From Aliiroseovarius sp. S1123 (GTDB taxonomy: Bacteria > Pseudomonadota > Alphaproteobacteria > Rhodobacterales > Rhodobacteraceae): 64,000 nucleotides of DNA. The first letter of the stretch is position 1; each line of letters opens with the position of its first letter. A model generated the notes under the pieces. The model saw only the letters and a list, made by a program, of their open reading frames with translations, ran no database searches and was not told where the DNA came from. A program made the translations under genes and the position numbers. Location of the stretch: positions 124,001 through 188,000 of the forward strand of contig NZ_JALKBE010000004.1 in NCBI RefSeq assembly GCF_023015885.1. Direction: 5' to 3'. Below, in pieces: positions 1 through 8,106 of this stretch.

Positions 1-97
1 CATTGCGTCCATCCTTGGCCAAGTGGCTACGGGTGGTGTTGGCGGAGGTGTGTTGCTTGCTGTGGTAGGCGTTGTGCGCAACATGCTGGCGAAATAA
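1..97 (+). CDS. 3' end of an unidentified protein (partial)
   Basis: Only the last 31 codons are inside the window. The frame beginning at base 2 stays open to a TAA at 95-97. The tail is Gly/Val/Leu-rich and hydrophobic (GGVGGGVLLAVVGVV), then a short basic end (RNMLAK), as in a small membrane or membrane-associated protein. A strong terminator follows at 123-148, which supports a real gene end here. The family cannot be decided from this fragment. Confidence 0.55.
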   Translation, partial: IASILGQVATGGVGGGVLLAVVGVVRNMLAK

Positions 98-122
98 GCA
101 CCAAAGTTATTTAGCGAGTGGT

Positions 123-148
123 GGGGAGGCTTCGGTCTCCCCTTTTTT
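123..148 (+). terminator. Rho-independent terminator of the partial first gene
   Basis: An 8-bp stem GGGGAGGC/GTCTCCCC (one G-U pair) closes on a TTCG tetraloop and is followed directly by six T. This is a textbook intrinsic terminator. It lies 26 bp after the stop of the upstream gene and isolates sseA from read-through. Confidence 0.9.
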
Positions 149-228
149 CGTGGGCAGCTCGACGCAATTACTTGCCTATCGGTGCGTCCGGGACTAGGCA
201 GTAATGAACACTGACCGGAGGGAAAGCC

Positions 229-1083
229 ATGCCGCATAGCGACCCGAAAACGCTGGTCTCGACCGACTGGCTGGCGAAACATTTGAAAGACCCGGATCTG
301 CGCATCCTTGATGCCAGTTGGTACATGCCGGATATGAACCGGGACGCGAAGGCGGAATATGACGCCGCGCACATCCCCGGCGCGCGCTATTTCGACATCG
401 ATGAAATTGCCGACCTGCGCTCGGACCTGCCACACACGATGCCTCCGGTGGAAAAGTTCATGTCCCGCGTGCGCGCGTTGGGCGTGGGCGACGGCCATCA
501 GATCGTTGTTTATGACGGTATGGGCCTGTTTTCTGCCGCCCGCGTCTGGTGGATGTTCCGCCTGATGGGTCACAAGGACATTGCCGTTCTGGATGGCGGT
601 CTGCCGAAATGGCAAGCCGAGGGCCACCCGACCGAAGACATGCCTCCCGTCATCCGTGACCGCCACATGACCGTCACCCGTCAGGCGCACATGATCAAGG
701 ACGTGACACAGGTTGCGGCTGCCTCGAAGCTTGGCGACTACGAGATCATTGACGCCCGTGGCGCAGAACGCTTCCGCGGCGAGGTTCCGGAACCCCGTGA
801 GGGTTTGCGCGCCGGGCACATCCCGAACTCGAAAAACGTACCTTTTGCCACGCTTCTGAACGCGGACGGCACGATGAAATCCCCCGAAGACACCCGCGCA
901 ATTTTTGAAGCCGCGAATGTCAATCTGGACAAACCCGCCATCCTCAGCTGCGGCTCGGGCGTGACGGCCGCGATCCTTGCGCTTGCGCTTGAGCGTCAGG
1001 GCCATGACCGCCACGCGGTCTATGACGGCAGCTGGTCCGAATGGGGCATGTATTCCGACCTGAAAGTCGAAACCGGAGAGTAG
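229..1083 (+). CDS. sseA: 3-mercaptopyruvate sulfurtransferase (tandem rhodanese domains)
   Basis: This 284-residue protein has the two-rhodanese-domain layout of the SseA/TST family: a catalytically silent N-terminal domain (about residues 9-130) and an active C-terminal domain (about 155-277). The active loop reads CGSGVTA with the catalytic Cys near residue 241. That loop is typical of mercaptopyruvate sulfurtransferases; thiosulfate sulfurtransferases usually carry CRKGVT. Expected activity is transfer of sulfur from 3-mercaptopyruvate to a thiol or cyanide acceptor in the cytoplasm. The start has a good ribosome site (GGAGGG, 8 bp upstream). The aminotransferase gene begins only 3 bp after its stop. 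The two are probably one operon, and a transaminase supplying mercaptopyruvate from cysteine would make sense, though that link is inference. Confidence 0.93.
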   Translation: MPHSDPKTLVSTDWLAKHLKDPDLRILDASWYMPDMNRDAKAEYDAAHIPGARYFDIDEIADLRSDLPHTMPPVEKFMSRVRALGVGDGHQIVVYDGMGLFSAARVWWMFRLMGHKDIAVLDGGLPKWQAEGHPTEDMPPVIRDRHMTVTRQAHMIKDVTQVAAASKLGDYEIIDARGAERFRGEVPEPREGLRAGHIPNSKNVPFATLLNADGTMKSPEDTRAIFEAANVNLDKPAILSCGSGVTAAILALALERQGHDRHAVYDGSWSEWGMYSDLKVETGE

Positions 1084-1086
1084 ACG

Positions 1087-2271
1087 ATGTTCACCAACCT
1101 GAAAGCCCAGCCCAAAGACAAGATCATGGCGCTGATGCAGCAGTACCGCGAAGACCCGCGCGAAGGCAAAATCGACCTTGGCGTTGGCGTTTATAAGAAC
1201 GCGCAGGGTGTCACCCCTGTGATGCGCGCTGTCAAAGCCGCCGAGAAGGTTCTGTGGGACGTTGAAAGCACCAAATCCTATACCGGTCTGGCCGGCGATC
1301 CGGCCTATGGCAACGCGCTGACCAAGCTGGTTCTGGGCGACGTGATCCCGTCCGAGCGCCTGTCGATGGCTGCCCAACCCGGCGGCACCGGCGCGATCCA
1401 CCAAGCGGTCGAGCTGATCAAGATGGCCTCGCCCGACGCCACGATCTGGCTGTCGGCACCCACCTGGCCGAACCACCCCTCGATCATCAAGCATCTTGGC
1501 ATGAACATGGCCGAGTACCGCTATTTCGACAACGAAAGTCGCGCGGTTGATTTCGACGGGATGATGGAAGACCTGAAGGGCATCAAGGCGGGCGACGCTG
1601 TGCTGCTGCACGGTTGCTGCCACAACCCGACCGGCGCAAACCTGACCCTGCCCCAGTGGAAAGAGGTCGCGGACCTGATCGTTGAAAAAGGCGCGACCCC
1701 GCTGATCGACATCGCCTATCAGGGCTTTGGCGACGGTCTGGAGGAAGACGCGGCTGGCGTGCGCCTGATCGCACAAGCCGTGCCGGAAGCGATGATCGCG
1801 GCCAGCTGCTCGAAAAACTTCGGCATCTATCGCGAGCGTACCGGTCTTCTGACCTGCATCTCGGAGAACGCCGAGCAAGCAGGCGTGACCCAGCAGAACC
1901 TGACCCACCTGAACCGTCAGAACTTCAGCTTCCCGCCCGATCACGGCGCCCGTCTGGTGACCATGATCCTTGAGGATGAAGGTCTGAAAGCCGACTGGAT
2001 GGCCGAGCTGGAAGAGGTTCGCACCGGGATGCTGGCCCTGCGCGAAAAGCTGGCAGGTGAACTGCGCGCCCGCTCTGGTTCAGACCGCTTTGGCTTTATC
2101 GCCGACCACCGCGGCATGTTCTCGCGCCTCGGCGCCACTCCCGAACAGGTCGAAGCCCTGCGCGTGGATCACGGCATCTACATGGTCGGTGACAGCCGCA
2201 TGAACATCGCGGGTCTGAATGAGGAAACCGTGCCGTTGCTGGCAGCAGCGATTGTGAAGGTTGGGGTTTAG
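1087..2271 (+). CDS. Class I aromatic/aspartate aminotransferase
   Basis: 394 residues, the usual length of the AspC/TyrB class I PLP aminotransferases. The PLP lysine lies in CSKNFGIYRERTG (Lys about residue 243), and the HNPTGAN motif and the DIAYQGFGDG segment of the cofactor pocket are present. These features match the aspartate/tyrosine aminotransferase subfamily Ib rather than the alanine or LL-DAP types. It would interconvert aspartate or aromatic amino acids with their 2-oxo acids using 2-oxoglutarate. It sits 3 bp after sseA and is followed by a strong terminator. Substrate preference (Asp versus Tyr/Phe) cannot be settled by reading, so no symbol is given. Confidence 0.92.
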   Translation: MFTNLKAQPKDKIMALMQQYREDPREGKIDLGVGVYKNAQGVTPVMRAVKAAEKVLWDVESTKSYTGLAGDPAYGNALTKLVLGDVIPSERLSMAAQPGGTGAIHQAVELIKMASPDATIWLSAPTWPNHPSIIKHLGMNMAEYRYFDNESRAVDFDGMMEDLKGIKAGDAVLLHGCCHNPTGANLTLPQWKEVADLIVEKGATPLIDIAYQGFGDGLEEDAAGVRLIAQAVPEAMIAASCSKNFGIYRERTGLLTCISENAEQAGVTQQNLTHLNRQNFSFPPDHGARLVTMILEDEGLKADWMAELEEVRTGMLALREKLAGELRARSGSDRFGFIADHRGMFSRLGATPEQVEALRVDHGIYMVGDSRMNIAGLNEETVPLLAAAIVKVGV

Positions 2272-2299
2272 GCCCTAACCGTTAGCAAAAACACTCCAA

Positions 2300-2328
2300 A
2301 GGTTGGGGCTAAGGCCCCAACCTCTTTT
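2300..2328 (+). terminator. Intrinsic terminator of the sseA-aminotransferase operon
   Basis: A perfect 9-bp GC-rich stem GGTTGGGGC/GCCCCAACC with loop TAAG is followed by TCTTTT. A weaker related stem overlaps the end of the coding region (about 2259-2280), so two hairpins are arranged in tandem. Confidence 0.88.
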
Positions 2329-2340
2329 CAAAGAACTGCC

Positions 2341-2940
2341 TTACTCCTGACCAGAATCAAACGGTGCAGGATAGAGTGATTGCACAAAGCTCTCGTGCGC
2401 TTTCTGATGGCCAGAGTGATAAATCGTCGAGTTCTGATCTCTGGTTTGGGCTATCAAAAACCGGCCATTTTGGTTTGCGAACGTAAAGGCAAACACGCCG
2501 TTTGCACCGGCAGAGACAACCACGTGTTTACCGTCGAGGTTGCCAATTGATCCTTCGGTAGACAAAAGCGCCAAGCCCCGTAGTCCATCGTGCATTGTCT
2601 GATTGCCAATGAACGCTAAAACATTGTTTAGATCCAAAGTTCCATTGCGCCTCTGGAGGACACTGAACTCGGCAAGGTATTCACCTTGCACAAATTCAGG
2701 AAGATCATAGCGACTCTCATCTACATCCGGCAAACGAGACCAAACGGATGGCAACGCGCACACCTCTCCGTGCTTACCTGTCGGGGTGCAAACTTCACCG
2801 ACTTCGTCGTCAAACCTCCAAAACCCATCATCGTAGATAAGGGCTGGGCCACCCTTCACTTGAACATTTGCGATCACTTCGCGGGCAGACGCCGCAGAAG
2901 CTGCAAGCACAATACACAACGAGAAAAGAGCTAATTTCAA
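2341..2940 (-). CDS. Hypothetical secreted protein
   Basis: 199 residues with a clear Sec signal peptide (MKLALFSLCIVLAASAASA, cut after ASA). The mature part has paired cysteines (VCTPTGKHGEVCALP), a run of aromatic and acidic residues and no membrane segment, so it is probably periplasmic. I do not recognise the family. Codon use is noticeably more A+T-rich than in the flanking housekeeping genes, with several TTG, AAA and GAT codons, suggesting acquisition or weak expression. The stop is 69 bp from that of the convergent aminotransferase gene. No close Shine-Dalgarno is seen; the nearest GGAA is about 15 bp upstream. Confidence 0.7.
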   Translation of the reverse strand: MKLALFSLCIVLAASAASAREVIANVQVKGGPALIYDDGFWRFDDEVGEVCTPTGKHGEVCALPSVWSRLPDVDESRYDLPEFVQGEYLAEFSVLQRRNGTLDLNNVLAFIGNQTMHDGLRGLALLSTEGSIGNLDGKHVVVSAGANGVFAFTFANQNGRFLIAQTRDQNSTIYHSGHQKAHESFVQSLYPAPFDSGQE

Positions 2941-3066
2941 AACGAACTTCCGATTTTTCCATTCAGACGAGCCACCGTGCTCGTCATCAAAATCAACCTA
3001 CGGTTAGTATCACACTATTTCAAGTCGGGAGCCAAGGTCCCAATGGTGTTTCGATTGCGAACAAAC

Positions 3067-3089
3067 GAAAAGAGGGCCTTCCAGCCCCC
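3067..3089 (-). terminator. Intrinsic terminator after the DUF2892 gene
   Basis: Read on the minus strand, the stem GGGGGC/GCCCTC (one G-U) has a 6-nt loop TGGAAG and is followed by TTTT. It lies 68 bp downstream of the DUF2892 stop. Confidence 0.75.
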
Positions 3090-3156
3090 TTCGGAAATCT
3101 AGCGTCCAGTTGCATAAAAGCGCTGCGAGGACGACAGAGGACCATTGCCCTCAGAA

Positions 3157-3369
3157 TTAAGTGGCAGGTCTCAGCCCGAGCTTCACGAGAATTCTTGTCA
3201 AAGGACAAAAGCCCGTCAGTCCGGCTTGGAACAGATTCAGGCCAACGAAAGCCGTGAACCAAAGCCAGCTCACCGAGGTGATATCGATCTGCCCATTGGC
3301 TTGAGCCAATCCAAGGCTGATCAGAACGAACAGTCCTGCGATGGACATTGTTGCGCGTTGTGCATTCAT
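3157..3369 (-). CDS. DUF2892 (YgaP-like) small membrane protein
   Basis: A 70-residue protein with two hydrophobic segments and the characteristic DUF2892 ending, WFTAFVGLNLFQAGLTGFCP followed by LTRILVKLG. The family consists of short inner-membrane hairpins, also found as the C-terminal anchor of the rhodanese YgaP. Its function is not known. I chose the start MNAQRA because it gives the usual family length and has a GGA element 9 bp upstream; an in-frame ATG 15 codons earlier lacks a ribosome site. It lies alone between terminators on the same strand as amtB. Confidence 0.8.
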   Translation of the reverse strand: MNAQRATMSIAGLFVLISLGLAQANGQIDITSVSWLWFTAFVGLNLFQAGLTGFCPLTRILVKLGLRPAT

Positions 3370-3483
3370 TTTCGCTATCCAGTATCTTTGTGACCTAGTT
3401 GCACCCTCTATCACATATTATTTTATGAATGTGAAGACTTGTCATTGTCGCAGCGCAGGCCGTGAACGGCATAGGGATAACGC

Positions 3484-3511
3484 AAAAAGAAAAGGGGACC
3501 TTGCAGCCCCC
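3484..3511 (-). terminator. Intrinsic terminator of the glnK-amtB operon
   Basis: On the minus strand the stem GGGGGC/GTCCCC (one G-U pair) with loop TGCAAG is followed by TTTTCTTTTT. It lies 73 bp after the amtB stop and closely resembles the terminator at 3067-3089, so the two may be duplicates of one element. Confidence 0.85.
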
Positions 3512-3583
3512 TTTTCCACCCTGTTGGCCTTGGCGTTTGCGCGGCCAGCGTGTGCCGGGGGTTAATCCCCCGGCGTTTATGTC

Positions 3584-4891
3584 TTACCCGTTGGTGAATT
3601 CCGGGTAGGCTTCCATGCCCAGTTCGGACATGTCCAGTCCGTTCACTTCTTCCTCTTCGCTGACCCGCAGACCCATGGTGGCCTTGATGATCGAGAAGAA
3701 GATGTAGCTTACGACGAAGACGAAGATGCCGATTGCCAGGAAGCCCATGATCTGGGTGCCAAAGCTGGCGTCGGTGTTGGTCCAAGCCACGATGAATGTA
3801 CCCCAGAAGCCTGCAACCAGGTGTACCGGGATGGCACCAACCACGTCGTCGATCTTCAGGCGGTCCAGCAGCGGCACCACGAAGACCACGATCGCGCCAC
3901 CTACGCCACCGATGATCAGCGACTGGAACAGCGTCGGGGCCAGAGGCTCGGCGGTGATCGAGACCAGACCAGCCAGTGCGCCGTTCAGGGTCATCGTCAG
4001 GTCGACCTTCTTGAACATCAGCTGGGTCATGATCATCGCAACCACAGCACCGGCGGCAGCAGCCATGTTGGTGTTGGCGAAGATACGTGCCACGTCCGAA
4101 ACATCGCTGATCGTGCCCATGGCCAGCTGCGAGCCGCCATTGAAGCCAAACCAACCCAGCCACAGGATGAACGTCCCCAGAGTAGCCAGCGGCAGGTTCG
4201 AACCCGGCATCGGGATCGTGCGGCCGTCTTTGTACTTGCCGATACGCGGTCCCAGGATCAGGACACCCGCCAGAGCTGCGAAGCCACCTGCTGCGTGCAC
4301 CAGTGTCGAGCCAGCGAAGTCCGAGAAGCCAGCTTCCGACAACCAGCCGCCGCCCCACTGCCAGCTTGCTTCGATCGGATAGATGAAGCCGGTCAGGACA
4401 ACAACGAAGGCCAGGAAGGGCCACAGTTTGATACGTTCAGCCAGCGTACCCGATACGATCGAGGCCGTGGTGGCACAGAACATCAGCTGGAAGAAGAAGT
4501 CCGATGCGCCCGAGGCATAGCTTACGTCCACGGCATCAGCAGCAACCCCAACCGGGTCAAGCGAGGTCACGGCGAAGAACGGGCCAAGCCAGCCTTCGAC
4601 CAGCCAGTCACCCGGATACATGATGCCGTAGCCCGCCAGCCAATACATGATCGCCGCGATCGAGAAGAGCGCGATGTTTTTGGTCAACTGCATGGTCACG
4701 TTCTTGGAACGCACCAGACCAGCTTCCAGCATGGCAAAACCAGCGGCCATCCAGAAGACCAGAATGCCGCCCAGAAGGAACAAGACCGAAGTCAGGATGA
4801 AACCGGTGTGTGGCGCGGCTTCGCCTTCTGCGAAAGCCAACCCCGGCAGTGCGGCCAACAGGGCCGTCGAAATCAGAAGTTTGCGTGTCAT
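3584..4891 (-). CDS. amtB: Ammonium transporter
   Basis: A 435-residue Amt-family channel with a cleavable signal peptide (MTRKLLISTALLAALPGLAFA) and about 11 membrane segments. Family hallmarks are visible: the GFAMLEAGLVRSKN segment and the two conserved pore histidines in VHAAGGFAALAG and HLVAGFWGT. It conducts ammonium/ammonia across the inner membrane and is blocked by the PII protein GlnK when nitrogen is ample. The start is the ATG preceded by AAAGGACAG; an in-frame GTG five codons earlier would remove that ribosome site. It lies 17 bp downstream of glnK, the classic coupled pair. Confidence 0.96.
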   Translation of the reverse strand: MTRKLLISTALLAALPGLAFAEGEAAPHTGFILTSVLFLLGGILVFWMAAGFAMLEAGLVRSKNVTMQLTKNIALFSIAAIMYWLAGYGIMYPGDWLVEGWLGPFFAVTSLDPVGVAADAVDVSYASGASDFFFQLMFCATTASIVSGTLAERIKLWPFLAFVVVLTGFIYPIEASWQWGGGWLSEAGFSDFAGSTLVHAAGGFAALAGVLILGPRIGKYKDGRTIPMPGSNLPLATLGTFILWLGWFGFNGGSQLAMGTISDVSDVARIFANTNMAAAAGAVVAMIMTQLMFKKVDLTMTLNGALAGLVSITAEPLAPTLFQSLIIGGVGGAIVVFVVPLLDRLKIDDVVGAIPVHLVAGFWGTFIVAWTNTDASFGTQIMGFLAIGIFVFVVSYIFFSIIKATMGLRVSEEEEVNGLDMSELGMEAYPEFTNG

Positions 4892-4908
4892 CGTCTGTCC
4901 TTTCACGC

Positions 4909-5247
4909 TTATACGGCGTCAACGCCAGTTTCGCCGGTGCGCACGCGCATGGCGTCCGACACGTCGAGGGTGAAGATTTTGCCATCACCGATCTTGCCGG
5001 TATGTGCGGCCTTCGAGATGGTCTCGACGACTTCGGCGGCAAGGTCGTCATTCACGACGATCTCAAGCTTGATTTTCGGCAAAAAGTTCACGGCGTATTC
5101 TGCGCCGCGATAGATCTCGGTGTGACCCGACTGGGCCCCAAAGCCCTTGATTTCAGAAACCATCATGCCGGTGACGCCTACGGTGGTCAGGGCCTCGCGT
5201 ACGTCTTCCAACTTGAACGGTTTGATCGCTGCAATGATCAGTTTCAC
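4909..5247 (-). CDS. glnK: Nitrogen regulatory protein PII
   Basis: With the GTG start after AAAGGAAAG, the protein is 112 residues, the canonical PII length. The T-loop contains Tyr51 (YRGAEYAVNF), the residue uridylylated by GlnD, and the C-terminal signature TGKIGDGKIF is intact. PII trimers sense 2-oxoglutarate and ATP/ADP and control AmtB, GlnE and NtrB. Position directly before amtB argues for GlnK rather than the glnA-linked GlnB. A longer in-frame reading to 5328 only adds a non-homologous N-terminal extension. Confidence 0.95.
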   Translation of the reverse strand: MKLIIAAIKPFKLEDVREALTTVGVTGMMVSEIKGFGAQSGHTEIYRGAEYAVNFLPKIKLEIVVNDDLAAEVVETISKAAHTGKIGDGKIFTLDVSDAMRVRTGETGVDAV

Positions 5248-5533
5248 GTTCTTTCCTTTCCCTTTTCGGCATGGCGTGGTCACCATGCGCTTGAGGCAAG
5301 TCAGACGCCGCAGCGCAGAAAAATGCACGGGAGTGAGCAGAAATTGGGCAGGAAAGCTGACCTGAAAACCGGGTGCGCTTGGAAAATGACGCGGTTGCCT
5401 AGGGCTGTGCTGAAAAATGCAGCAGCGCGAAAAGTCGCGCGCTAACAGGCTTCGGGCTACACTTGCCCGTAACGAATCGCTAAGTCACAAAGACAAGCCC
5501 TGAGCAGACACCGAGCAGACCCGGACAAGTATC
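5248..5533. promoter_or_regulatory. Divergent promoter region of glnK and the PBP gene
   Basis: This 286-bp interval separates glnK (leftward) from the penicillin-binding protein gene (rightward), so it should carry both promoters. A small perfect stem GCGCGA/TCGCGC with an AAAG loop is seen at 5425-5440. NtrC control of glnK would be expected from other alphaproteobacteria, but no convincing NtrC or sigma-54 site was recognised. Confidence 0.4.
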
Positions 5534-7759
5534 ATGAGCCAATCTGGCCAAAAGCGCCCCACCCTGGTGGCAGACAAGCGTTACCCTGCGAAAAAGGCGG
5601 CGCCCAAAAAGCCTGCGCGCAAGACGACGACCACCAAGCGCAAAGCCGCCACCAAGCGTCGCGGCGCGGGTGGCGGTGGCCCAAAGAAGCCACGCTCTAT
5701 CCTGATGTGGCCCTTCGTCCTGATCGGCTGGGTGTTCCGACTGTTCTGGCGCCTGATGTGGAAGGGCGCGGTGGTGACCGCGCTGCTTATCGGCGTTGCG
5801 GTGTTCTATTTCGCGTCAACGATGCCAGAGCTGAACACAATGCTGGATGGTCGGGCCAAAGGCTCGGTCACAATTCTGGACCGCTATGGCGAGGTCTACG
5901 CCTGGCGCGGAGACCAACGCGGGCGCACCATCACCACCGAAACCGTCAGCCCACATCTGAAGAACGCTGTTGTCGCGACGGAAGACAAACGGTTCTACGG
6001 CCATTTCGGCCTCAGCCCACGCGGGATTGCCAGCGCTGTGCGGATTAACATGCGCGAAGGGCGCGGGCCTTTGTCGGGTCACGGCGGCTCGACCCTGACG
6101 CAGCAGGTCGCCAAGCTTCTGTGCCTTGGCGTGCCCTATGATCCCGACCAATGGAAGAACGAAGCGGCCTATGAAGCCGACTGCCGCCAAGGGTCCTTGT
6201 GGCGCAAGATGAAGGAAGCCGTCTATGCGATGGCATTGGAGACCAAGTTCACCAAGGACGAGATCCTGACGATCTATATGAACCGCGCCTATCTGGGTGC
6301 GGGATCGTTCGGGTTCGACGCGGCATCGCAACGCTATTTCGCCATCCCCGCGTCCGAGCTGAATCCGGCGCAGGCCGCTATGCTGTCGGGTATGCTGACG
6401 GCGCCGTCACGCTTTGCCCCGACCAACGACCTGAAACGCTCGCAGGATCGCGCGGCCACTGTTCTGCGCCTGATGAACGAACAAGGCTTTCTGTCGGACA
6501 AGGAAACCGCACAGTATCAAGCGAACCCTGCCACTCTGTCGAAAGCCGCCAAGGCGCAGGCGGGTGGGTATTTCGCGGATTGGATCATGGGCGACCTGCC
6601 GGCTTTCCTGACCCGCAAGACGACCGAGGACGTGATTATCAAGACCACGCTGGATCCGCGTATTCAGAAAGCGGCGGAAGATGCGATGGCCAAGATCTTT
6701 GACGAAAAGGTCTCGGATGGATCGAAAGCGCAGGCCGCGATTGTGGTGATGAGCGCCGATGGCGCGGTCCGGGGTCTGGTGGGAGGACGTGAAACCCGCG
6801 TGACGGGGGCGTTCAACCGCGCCACACAAGCCAAGCGCCAGACTGGCTCGGCCTTCAAGCCCTTCGTCTACGCCGCTGCGCTGGACATGGGGTTCCAGTG
6901 GAATGACTTCGTCATCGACGAGCCCTATTGCCTGAACATCGCGGGCTCGGGCGAATGGTGCCCCAAGAACTACTCGAAAAAATTCTATGGCCCGGTCAGC
7001 TTCACCGAAGCCTTGGCCAAATCCCTGAACATCCCCGCCGTAAAAGTGTCCGAGGAAGTCGGGCGCGAGGCCGTGCGCTCGGTCGCGTCAATGTTTGGCA
7101 TCGAAAGCGATCTTGCCGCGGGGCCCGCGCTTGCGCTTGGCGCGTCGGACGGCACGCTTCTGGAAACCACCGGCGCCTATGCGGGCATCCTGAACGGCGG
7201 CTCATCCGTGACACCCTATGGCCTGACCGAGCTAAGCCTCGTCGGTGACCGTGATCCCCTGATGACCCAGACCGGCGGCATCGGCGAGCGCGTAATCTCG
7301 CGCGAGGCCGCCGCGCAGCTAACATATATGATGCACCGCGTGATCCAAGAAGGCACCGGCACACGCGCGCGGATCGACGGGCTTGAGATCGCAGGCAAGA
7401 CCGGCACCAGCCAATCGGCGCGCGATGCGTGGTTCATCGCCTTCACGGCGGATTACGTGATGGGCATCTGGATGGGCTATGACGACAACACGCCCCTGAA
7501 AGGCGTGACCGGCGGCGGTCTTCCGGCCGAGATGTGGCGCGAGGCGATGGTGAACATTCAGTCTCAACTGGTCCCCACACCGCTGCCGATGATCCGCCCG
7601 GATTTCGTGCCGCAGTTCGACGGACGCACGATGAACTCGGGTGACACCCCCGGCTTCCAAGGCATCCCGCAAAACGGTCGGGGTGGTGGGTCGGTCGGCG
7701 AAGCTGTCGAGGATGTGTTTATCGGTGTGCTCCGGTCGATCTTCGGCCAAGGCAACTGA
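5534..7759 (+). CDS. Bifunctional penicillin-binding protein, PBP1A family
   Basis: 741 residues. A very basic Lys/Ala/Arg-rich cytoplasmic tail (1-55) is followed by one membrane anchor (about 58-95), a GT51 transglycosylase domain with catalytic Glu in TEDKRFYGHFG (about residue 150), and a transpeptidase domain. The transpeptidase has all three motifs: S439-x-x-K442 (TGSAFK), the SLN triad in AKSLNIPAVK, and KTGT near 622. It polymerises and cross-links peptidoglycan in the periplasm. The length and compact C-terminus fit the smaller alphaproteobacterial class A PBPs, without the long OB-fold insert of enterobacterial PBP1A. It is a single gene followed by a strong hairpin. Confidence 0.93.
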   Translation: MSQSGQKRPTLVADKRYPAKKAAPKKPARKTTTTKRKAATKRRGAGGGGPKKPRSILMWPFVLIGWVFRLFWRLMWKGAVVTALLIGVAVFYFASTMPELNTMLDGRAKGSVTILDRYGEVYAWRGDQRGRTITTETVSPHLKNAVVATEDKRFYGHFGLSPRGIASAVRINMREGRGPLSGHGGSTLTQQVAKLLCLGVPYDPDQWKNEAAYEADCRQGSLWRKMKEAVYAMALETKFTKDEILTIYMNRAYLGAGSFGFDAASQRYFAIPASELNPAQAAMLSGMLTAPSRFAPTNDLKRSQDRAATVLRLMNEQGFLSDKETAQYQANPATLSKAAKAQAGGYFADWIMGDLPAFLTRKTTEDVIIKTTLDPRIQKAAEDAMAKIFDEKVSDGSKAQAAIVVMSADGAVRGLVGGRETRVTGAFNRATQAKRQTGSAFKPFVYAAALDMGFQWNDFVIDEPYCLNIAGSGEWCPKNYSKKFYGPVSFTEALAKSLNIPAVKVSEEVGREAVRSVASMFGIESDLAAGPALALGASDGTLLETTGAYAGILNGGSSVTPYGLTELSLVGDRDPLMTQTGGIGERVISREAAAQLTYMMHRVIQEGTGTRARIDGLEIAGKTGTSQSARDAWFIAFTADYVMGIWMGYDDNTPLKGVTGGGLPAEMWREAMVNIQSQLVPTPLPMIRPDFVPQFDGRTMNSGDTPGFQGIPQNGRGGGSVGEAVEDVFIGVLRSIFGQGN

Positions 7760-7827
7760 TCCAAGAGACGTACAAAGAAAATGCCCCGGCACATTGGTGA
7801 CGCATTCCGTGTGGTGGGACACAAATA

Positions 7828-7865
7828 GGGCCCCGGCGCCAGCTACGCCGGGGTCCAAAATTTTT
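7828..7865 (+). terminator. Strong hairpin after the PBP gene
   Basis: An 11-bp stem (7828-7838 with 7846-7856, one G-U) around a 7-nt loop is followed by AAAATTTTT. The gap of four A before the T run is slightly atypical, but the stem is very stable. It lies 69 bp after the PBP stop. Confidence 0.75.
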
Positions 7866-8106
7866 GATGGCGAATTTCAATTCTTCTTCAACATCTTCAA
7901 CGGTTCAATTCGGAAGGGTCCAAATCCGGCCCCAACCGGACATTGGATTTGGTATATGGCGCCGCAGCGCAGCTTCATTGATCCGGTCATTTGCTGCGGA
8001 TGTTCTTTCAAGAGGTGGCGCACTCATAATCTGCAGAGCAACGCCGGCATCCGCGACTAAACAACGAACGTCCGCTCCGGAAGTCACTTGAAAAAGTGGA
8101 CAGGCC
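7866..8106. other. Non-coding flank of an accessory islet
   Basis: Between the PBP hairpin and the stop of the leftward beta-lactamase-fold gene, no reading frame looks like protein: the open frames are compositionally poor and lack ribosome sites. The sequence is lower in G+C than the neighbouring genes. It forms one flank of the TetR/CPBP/hydrolase islet and may be a remnant of older sequence. Confidence 0.45.

Noticed and set aside
3821-5113. Long open frame on the strand opposite amtB-glnK
   Set aside because: It is a shadow of the two well-supported genes: His/Arg/Gln-rich composition, no ribosome site and no domain.
5425-5440. Small GCGCGA/TCGCGC hairpin as a glnK or PBP terminator
   Set aside because: It lies between divergent promoters and has no T run, so it cannot be a terminator; too short to call an operator.
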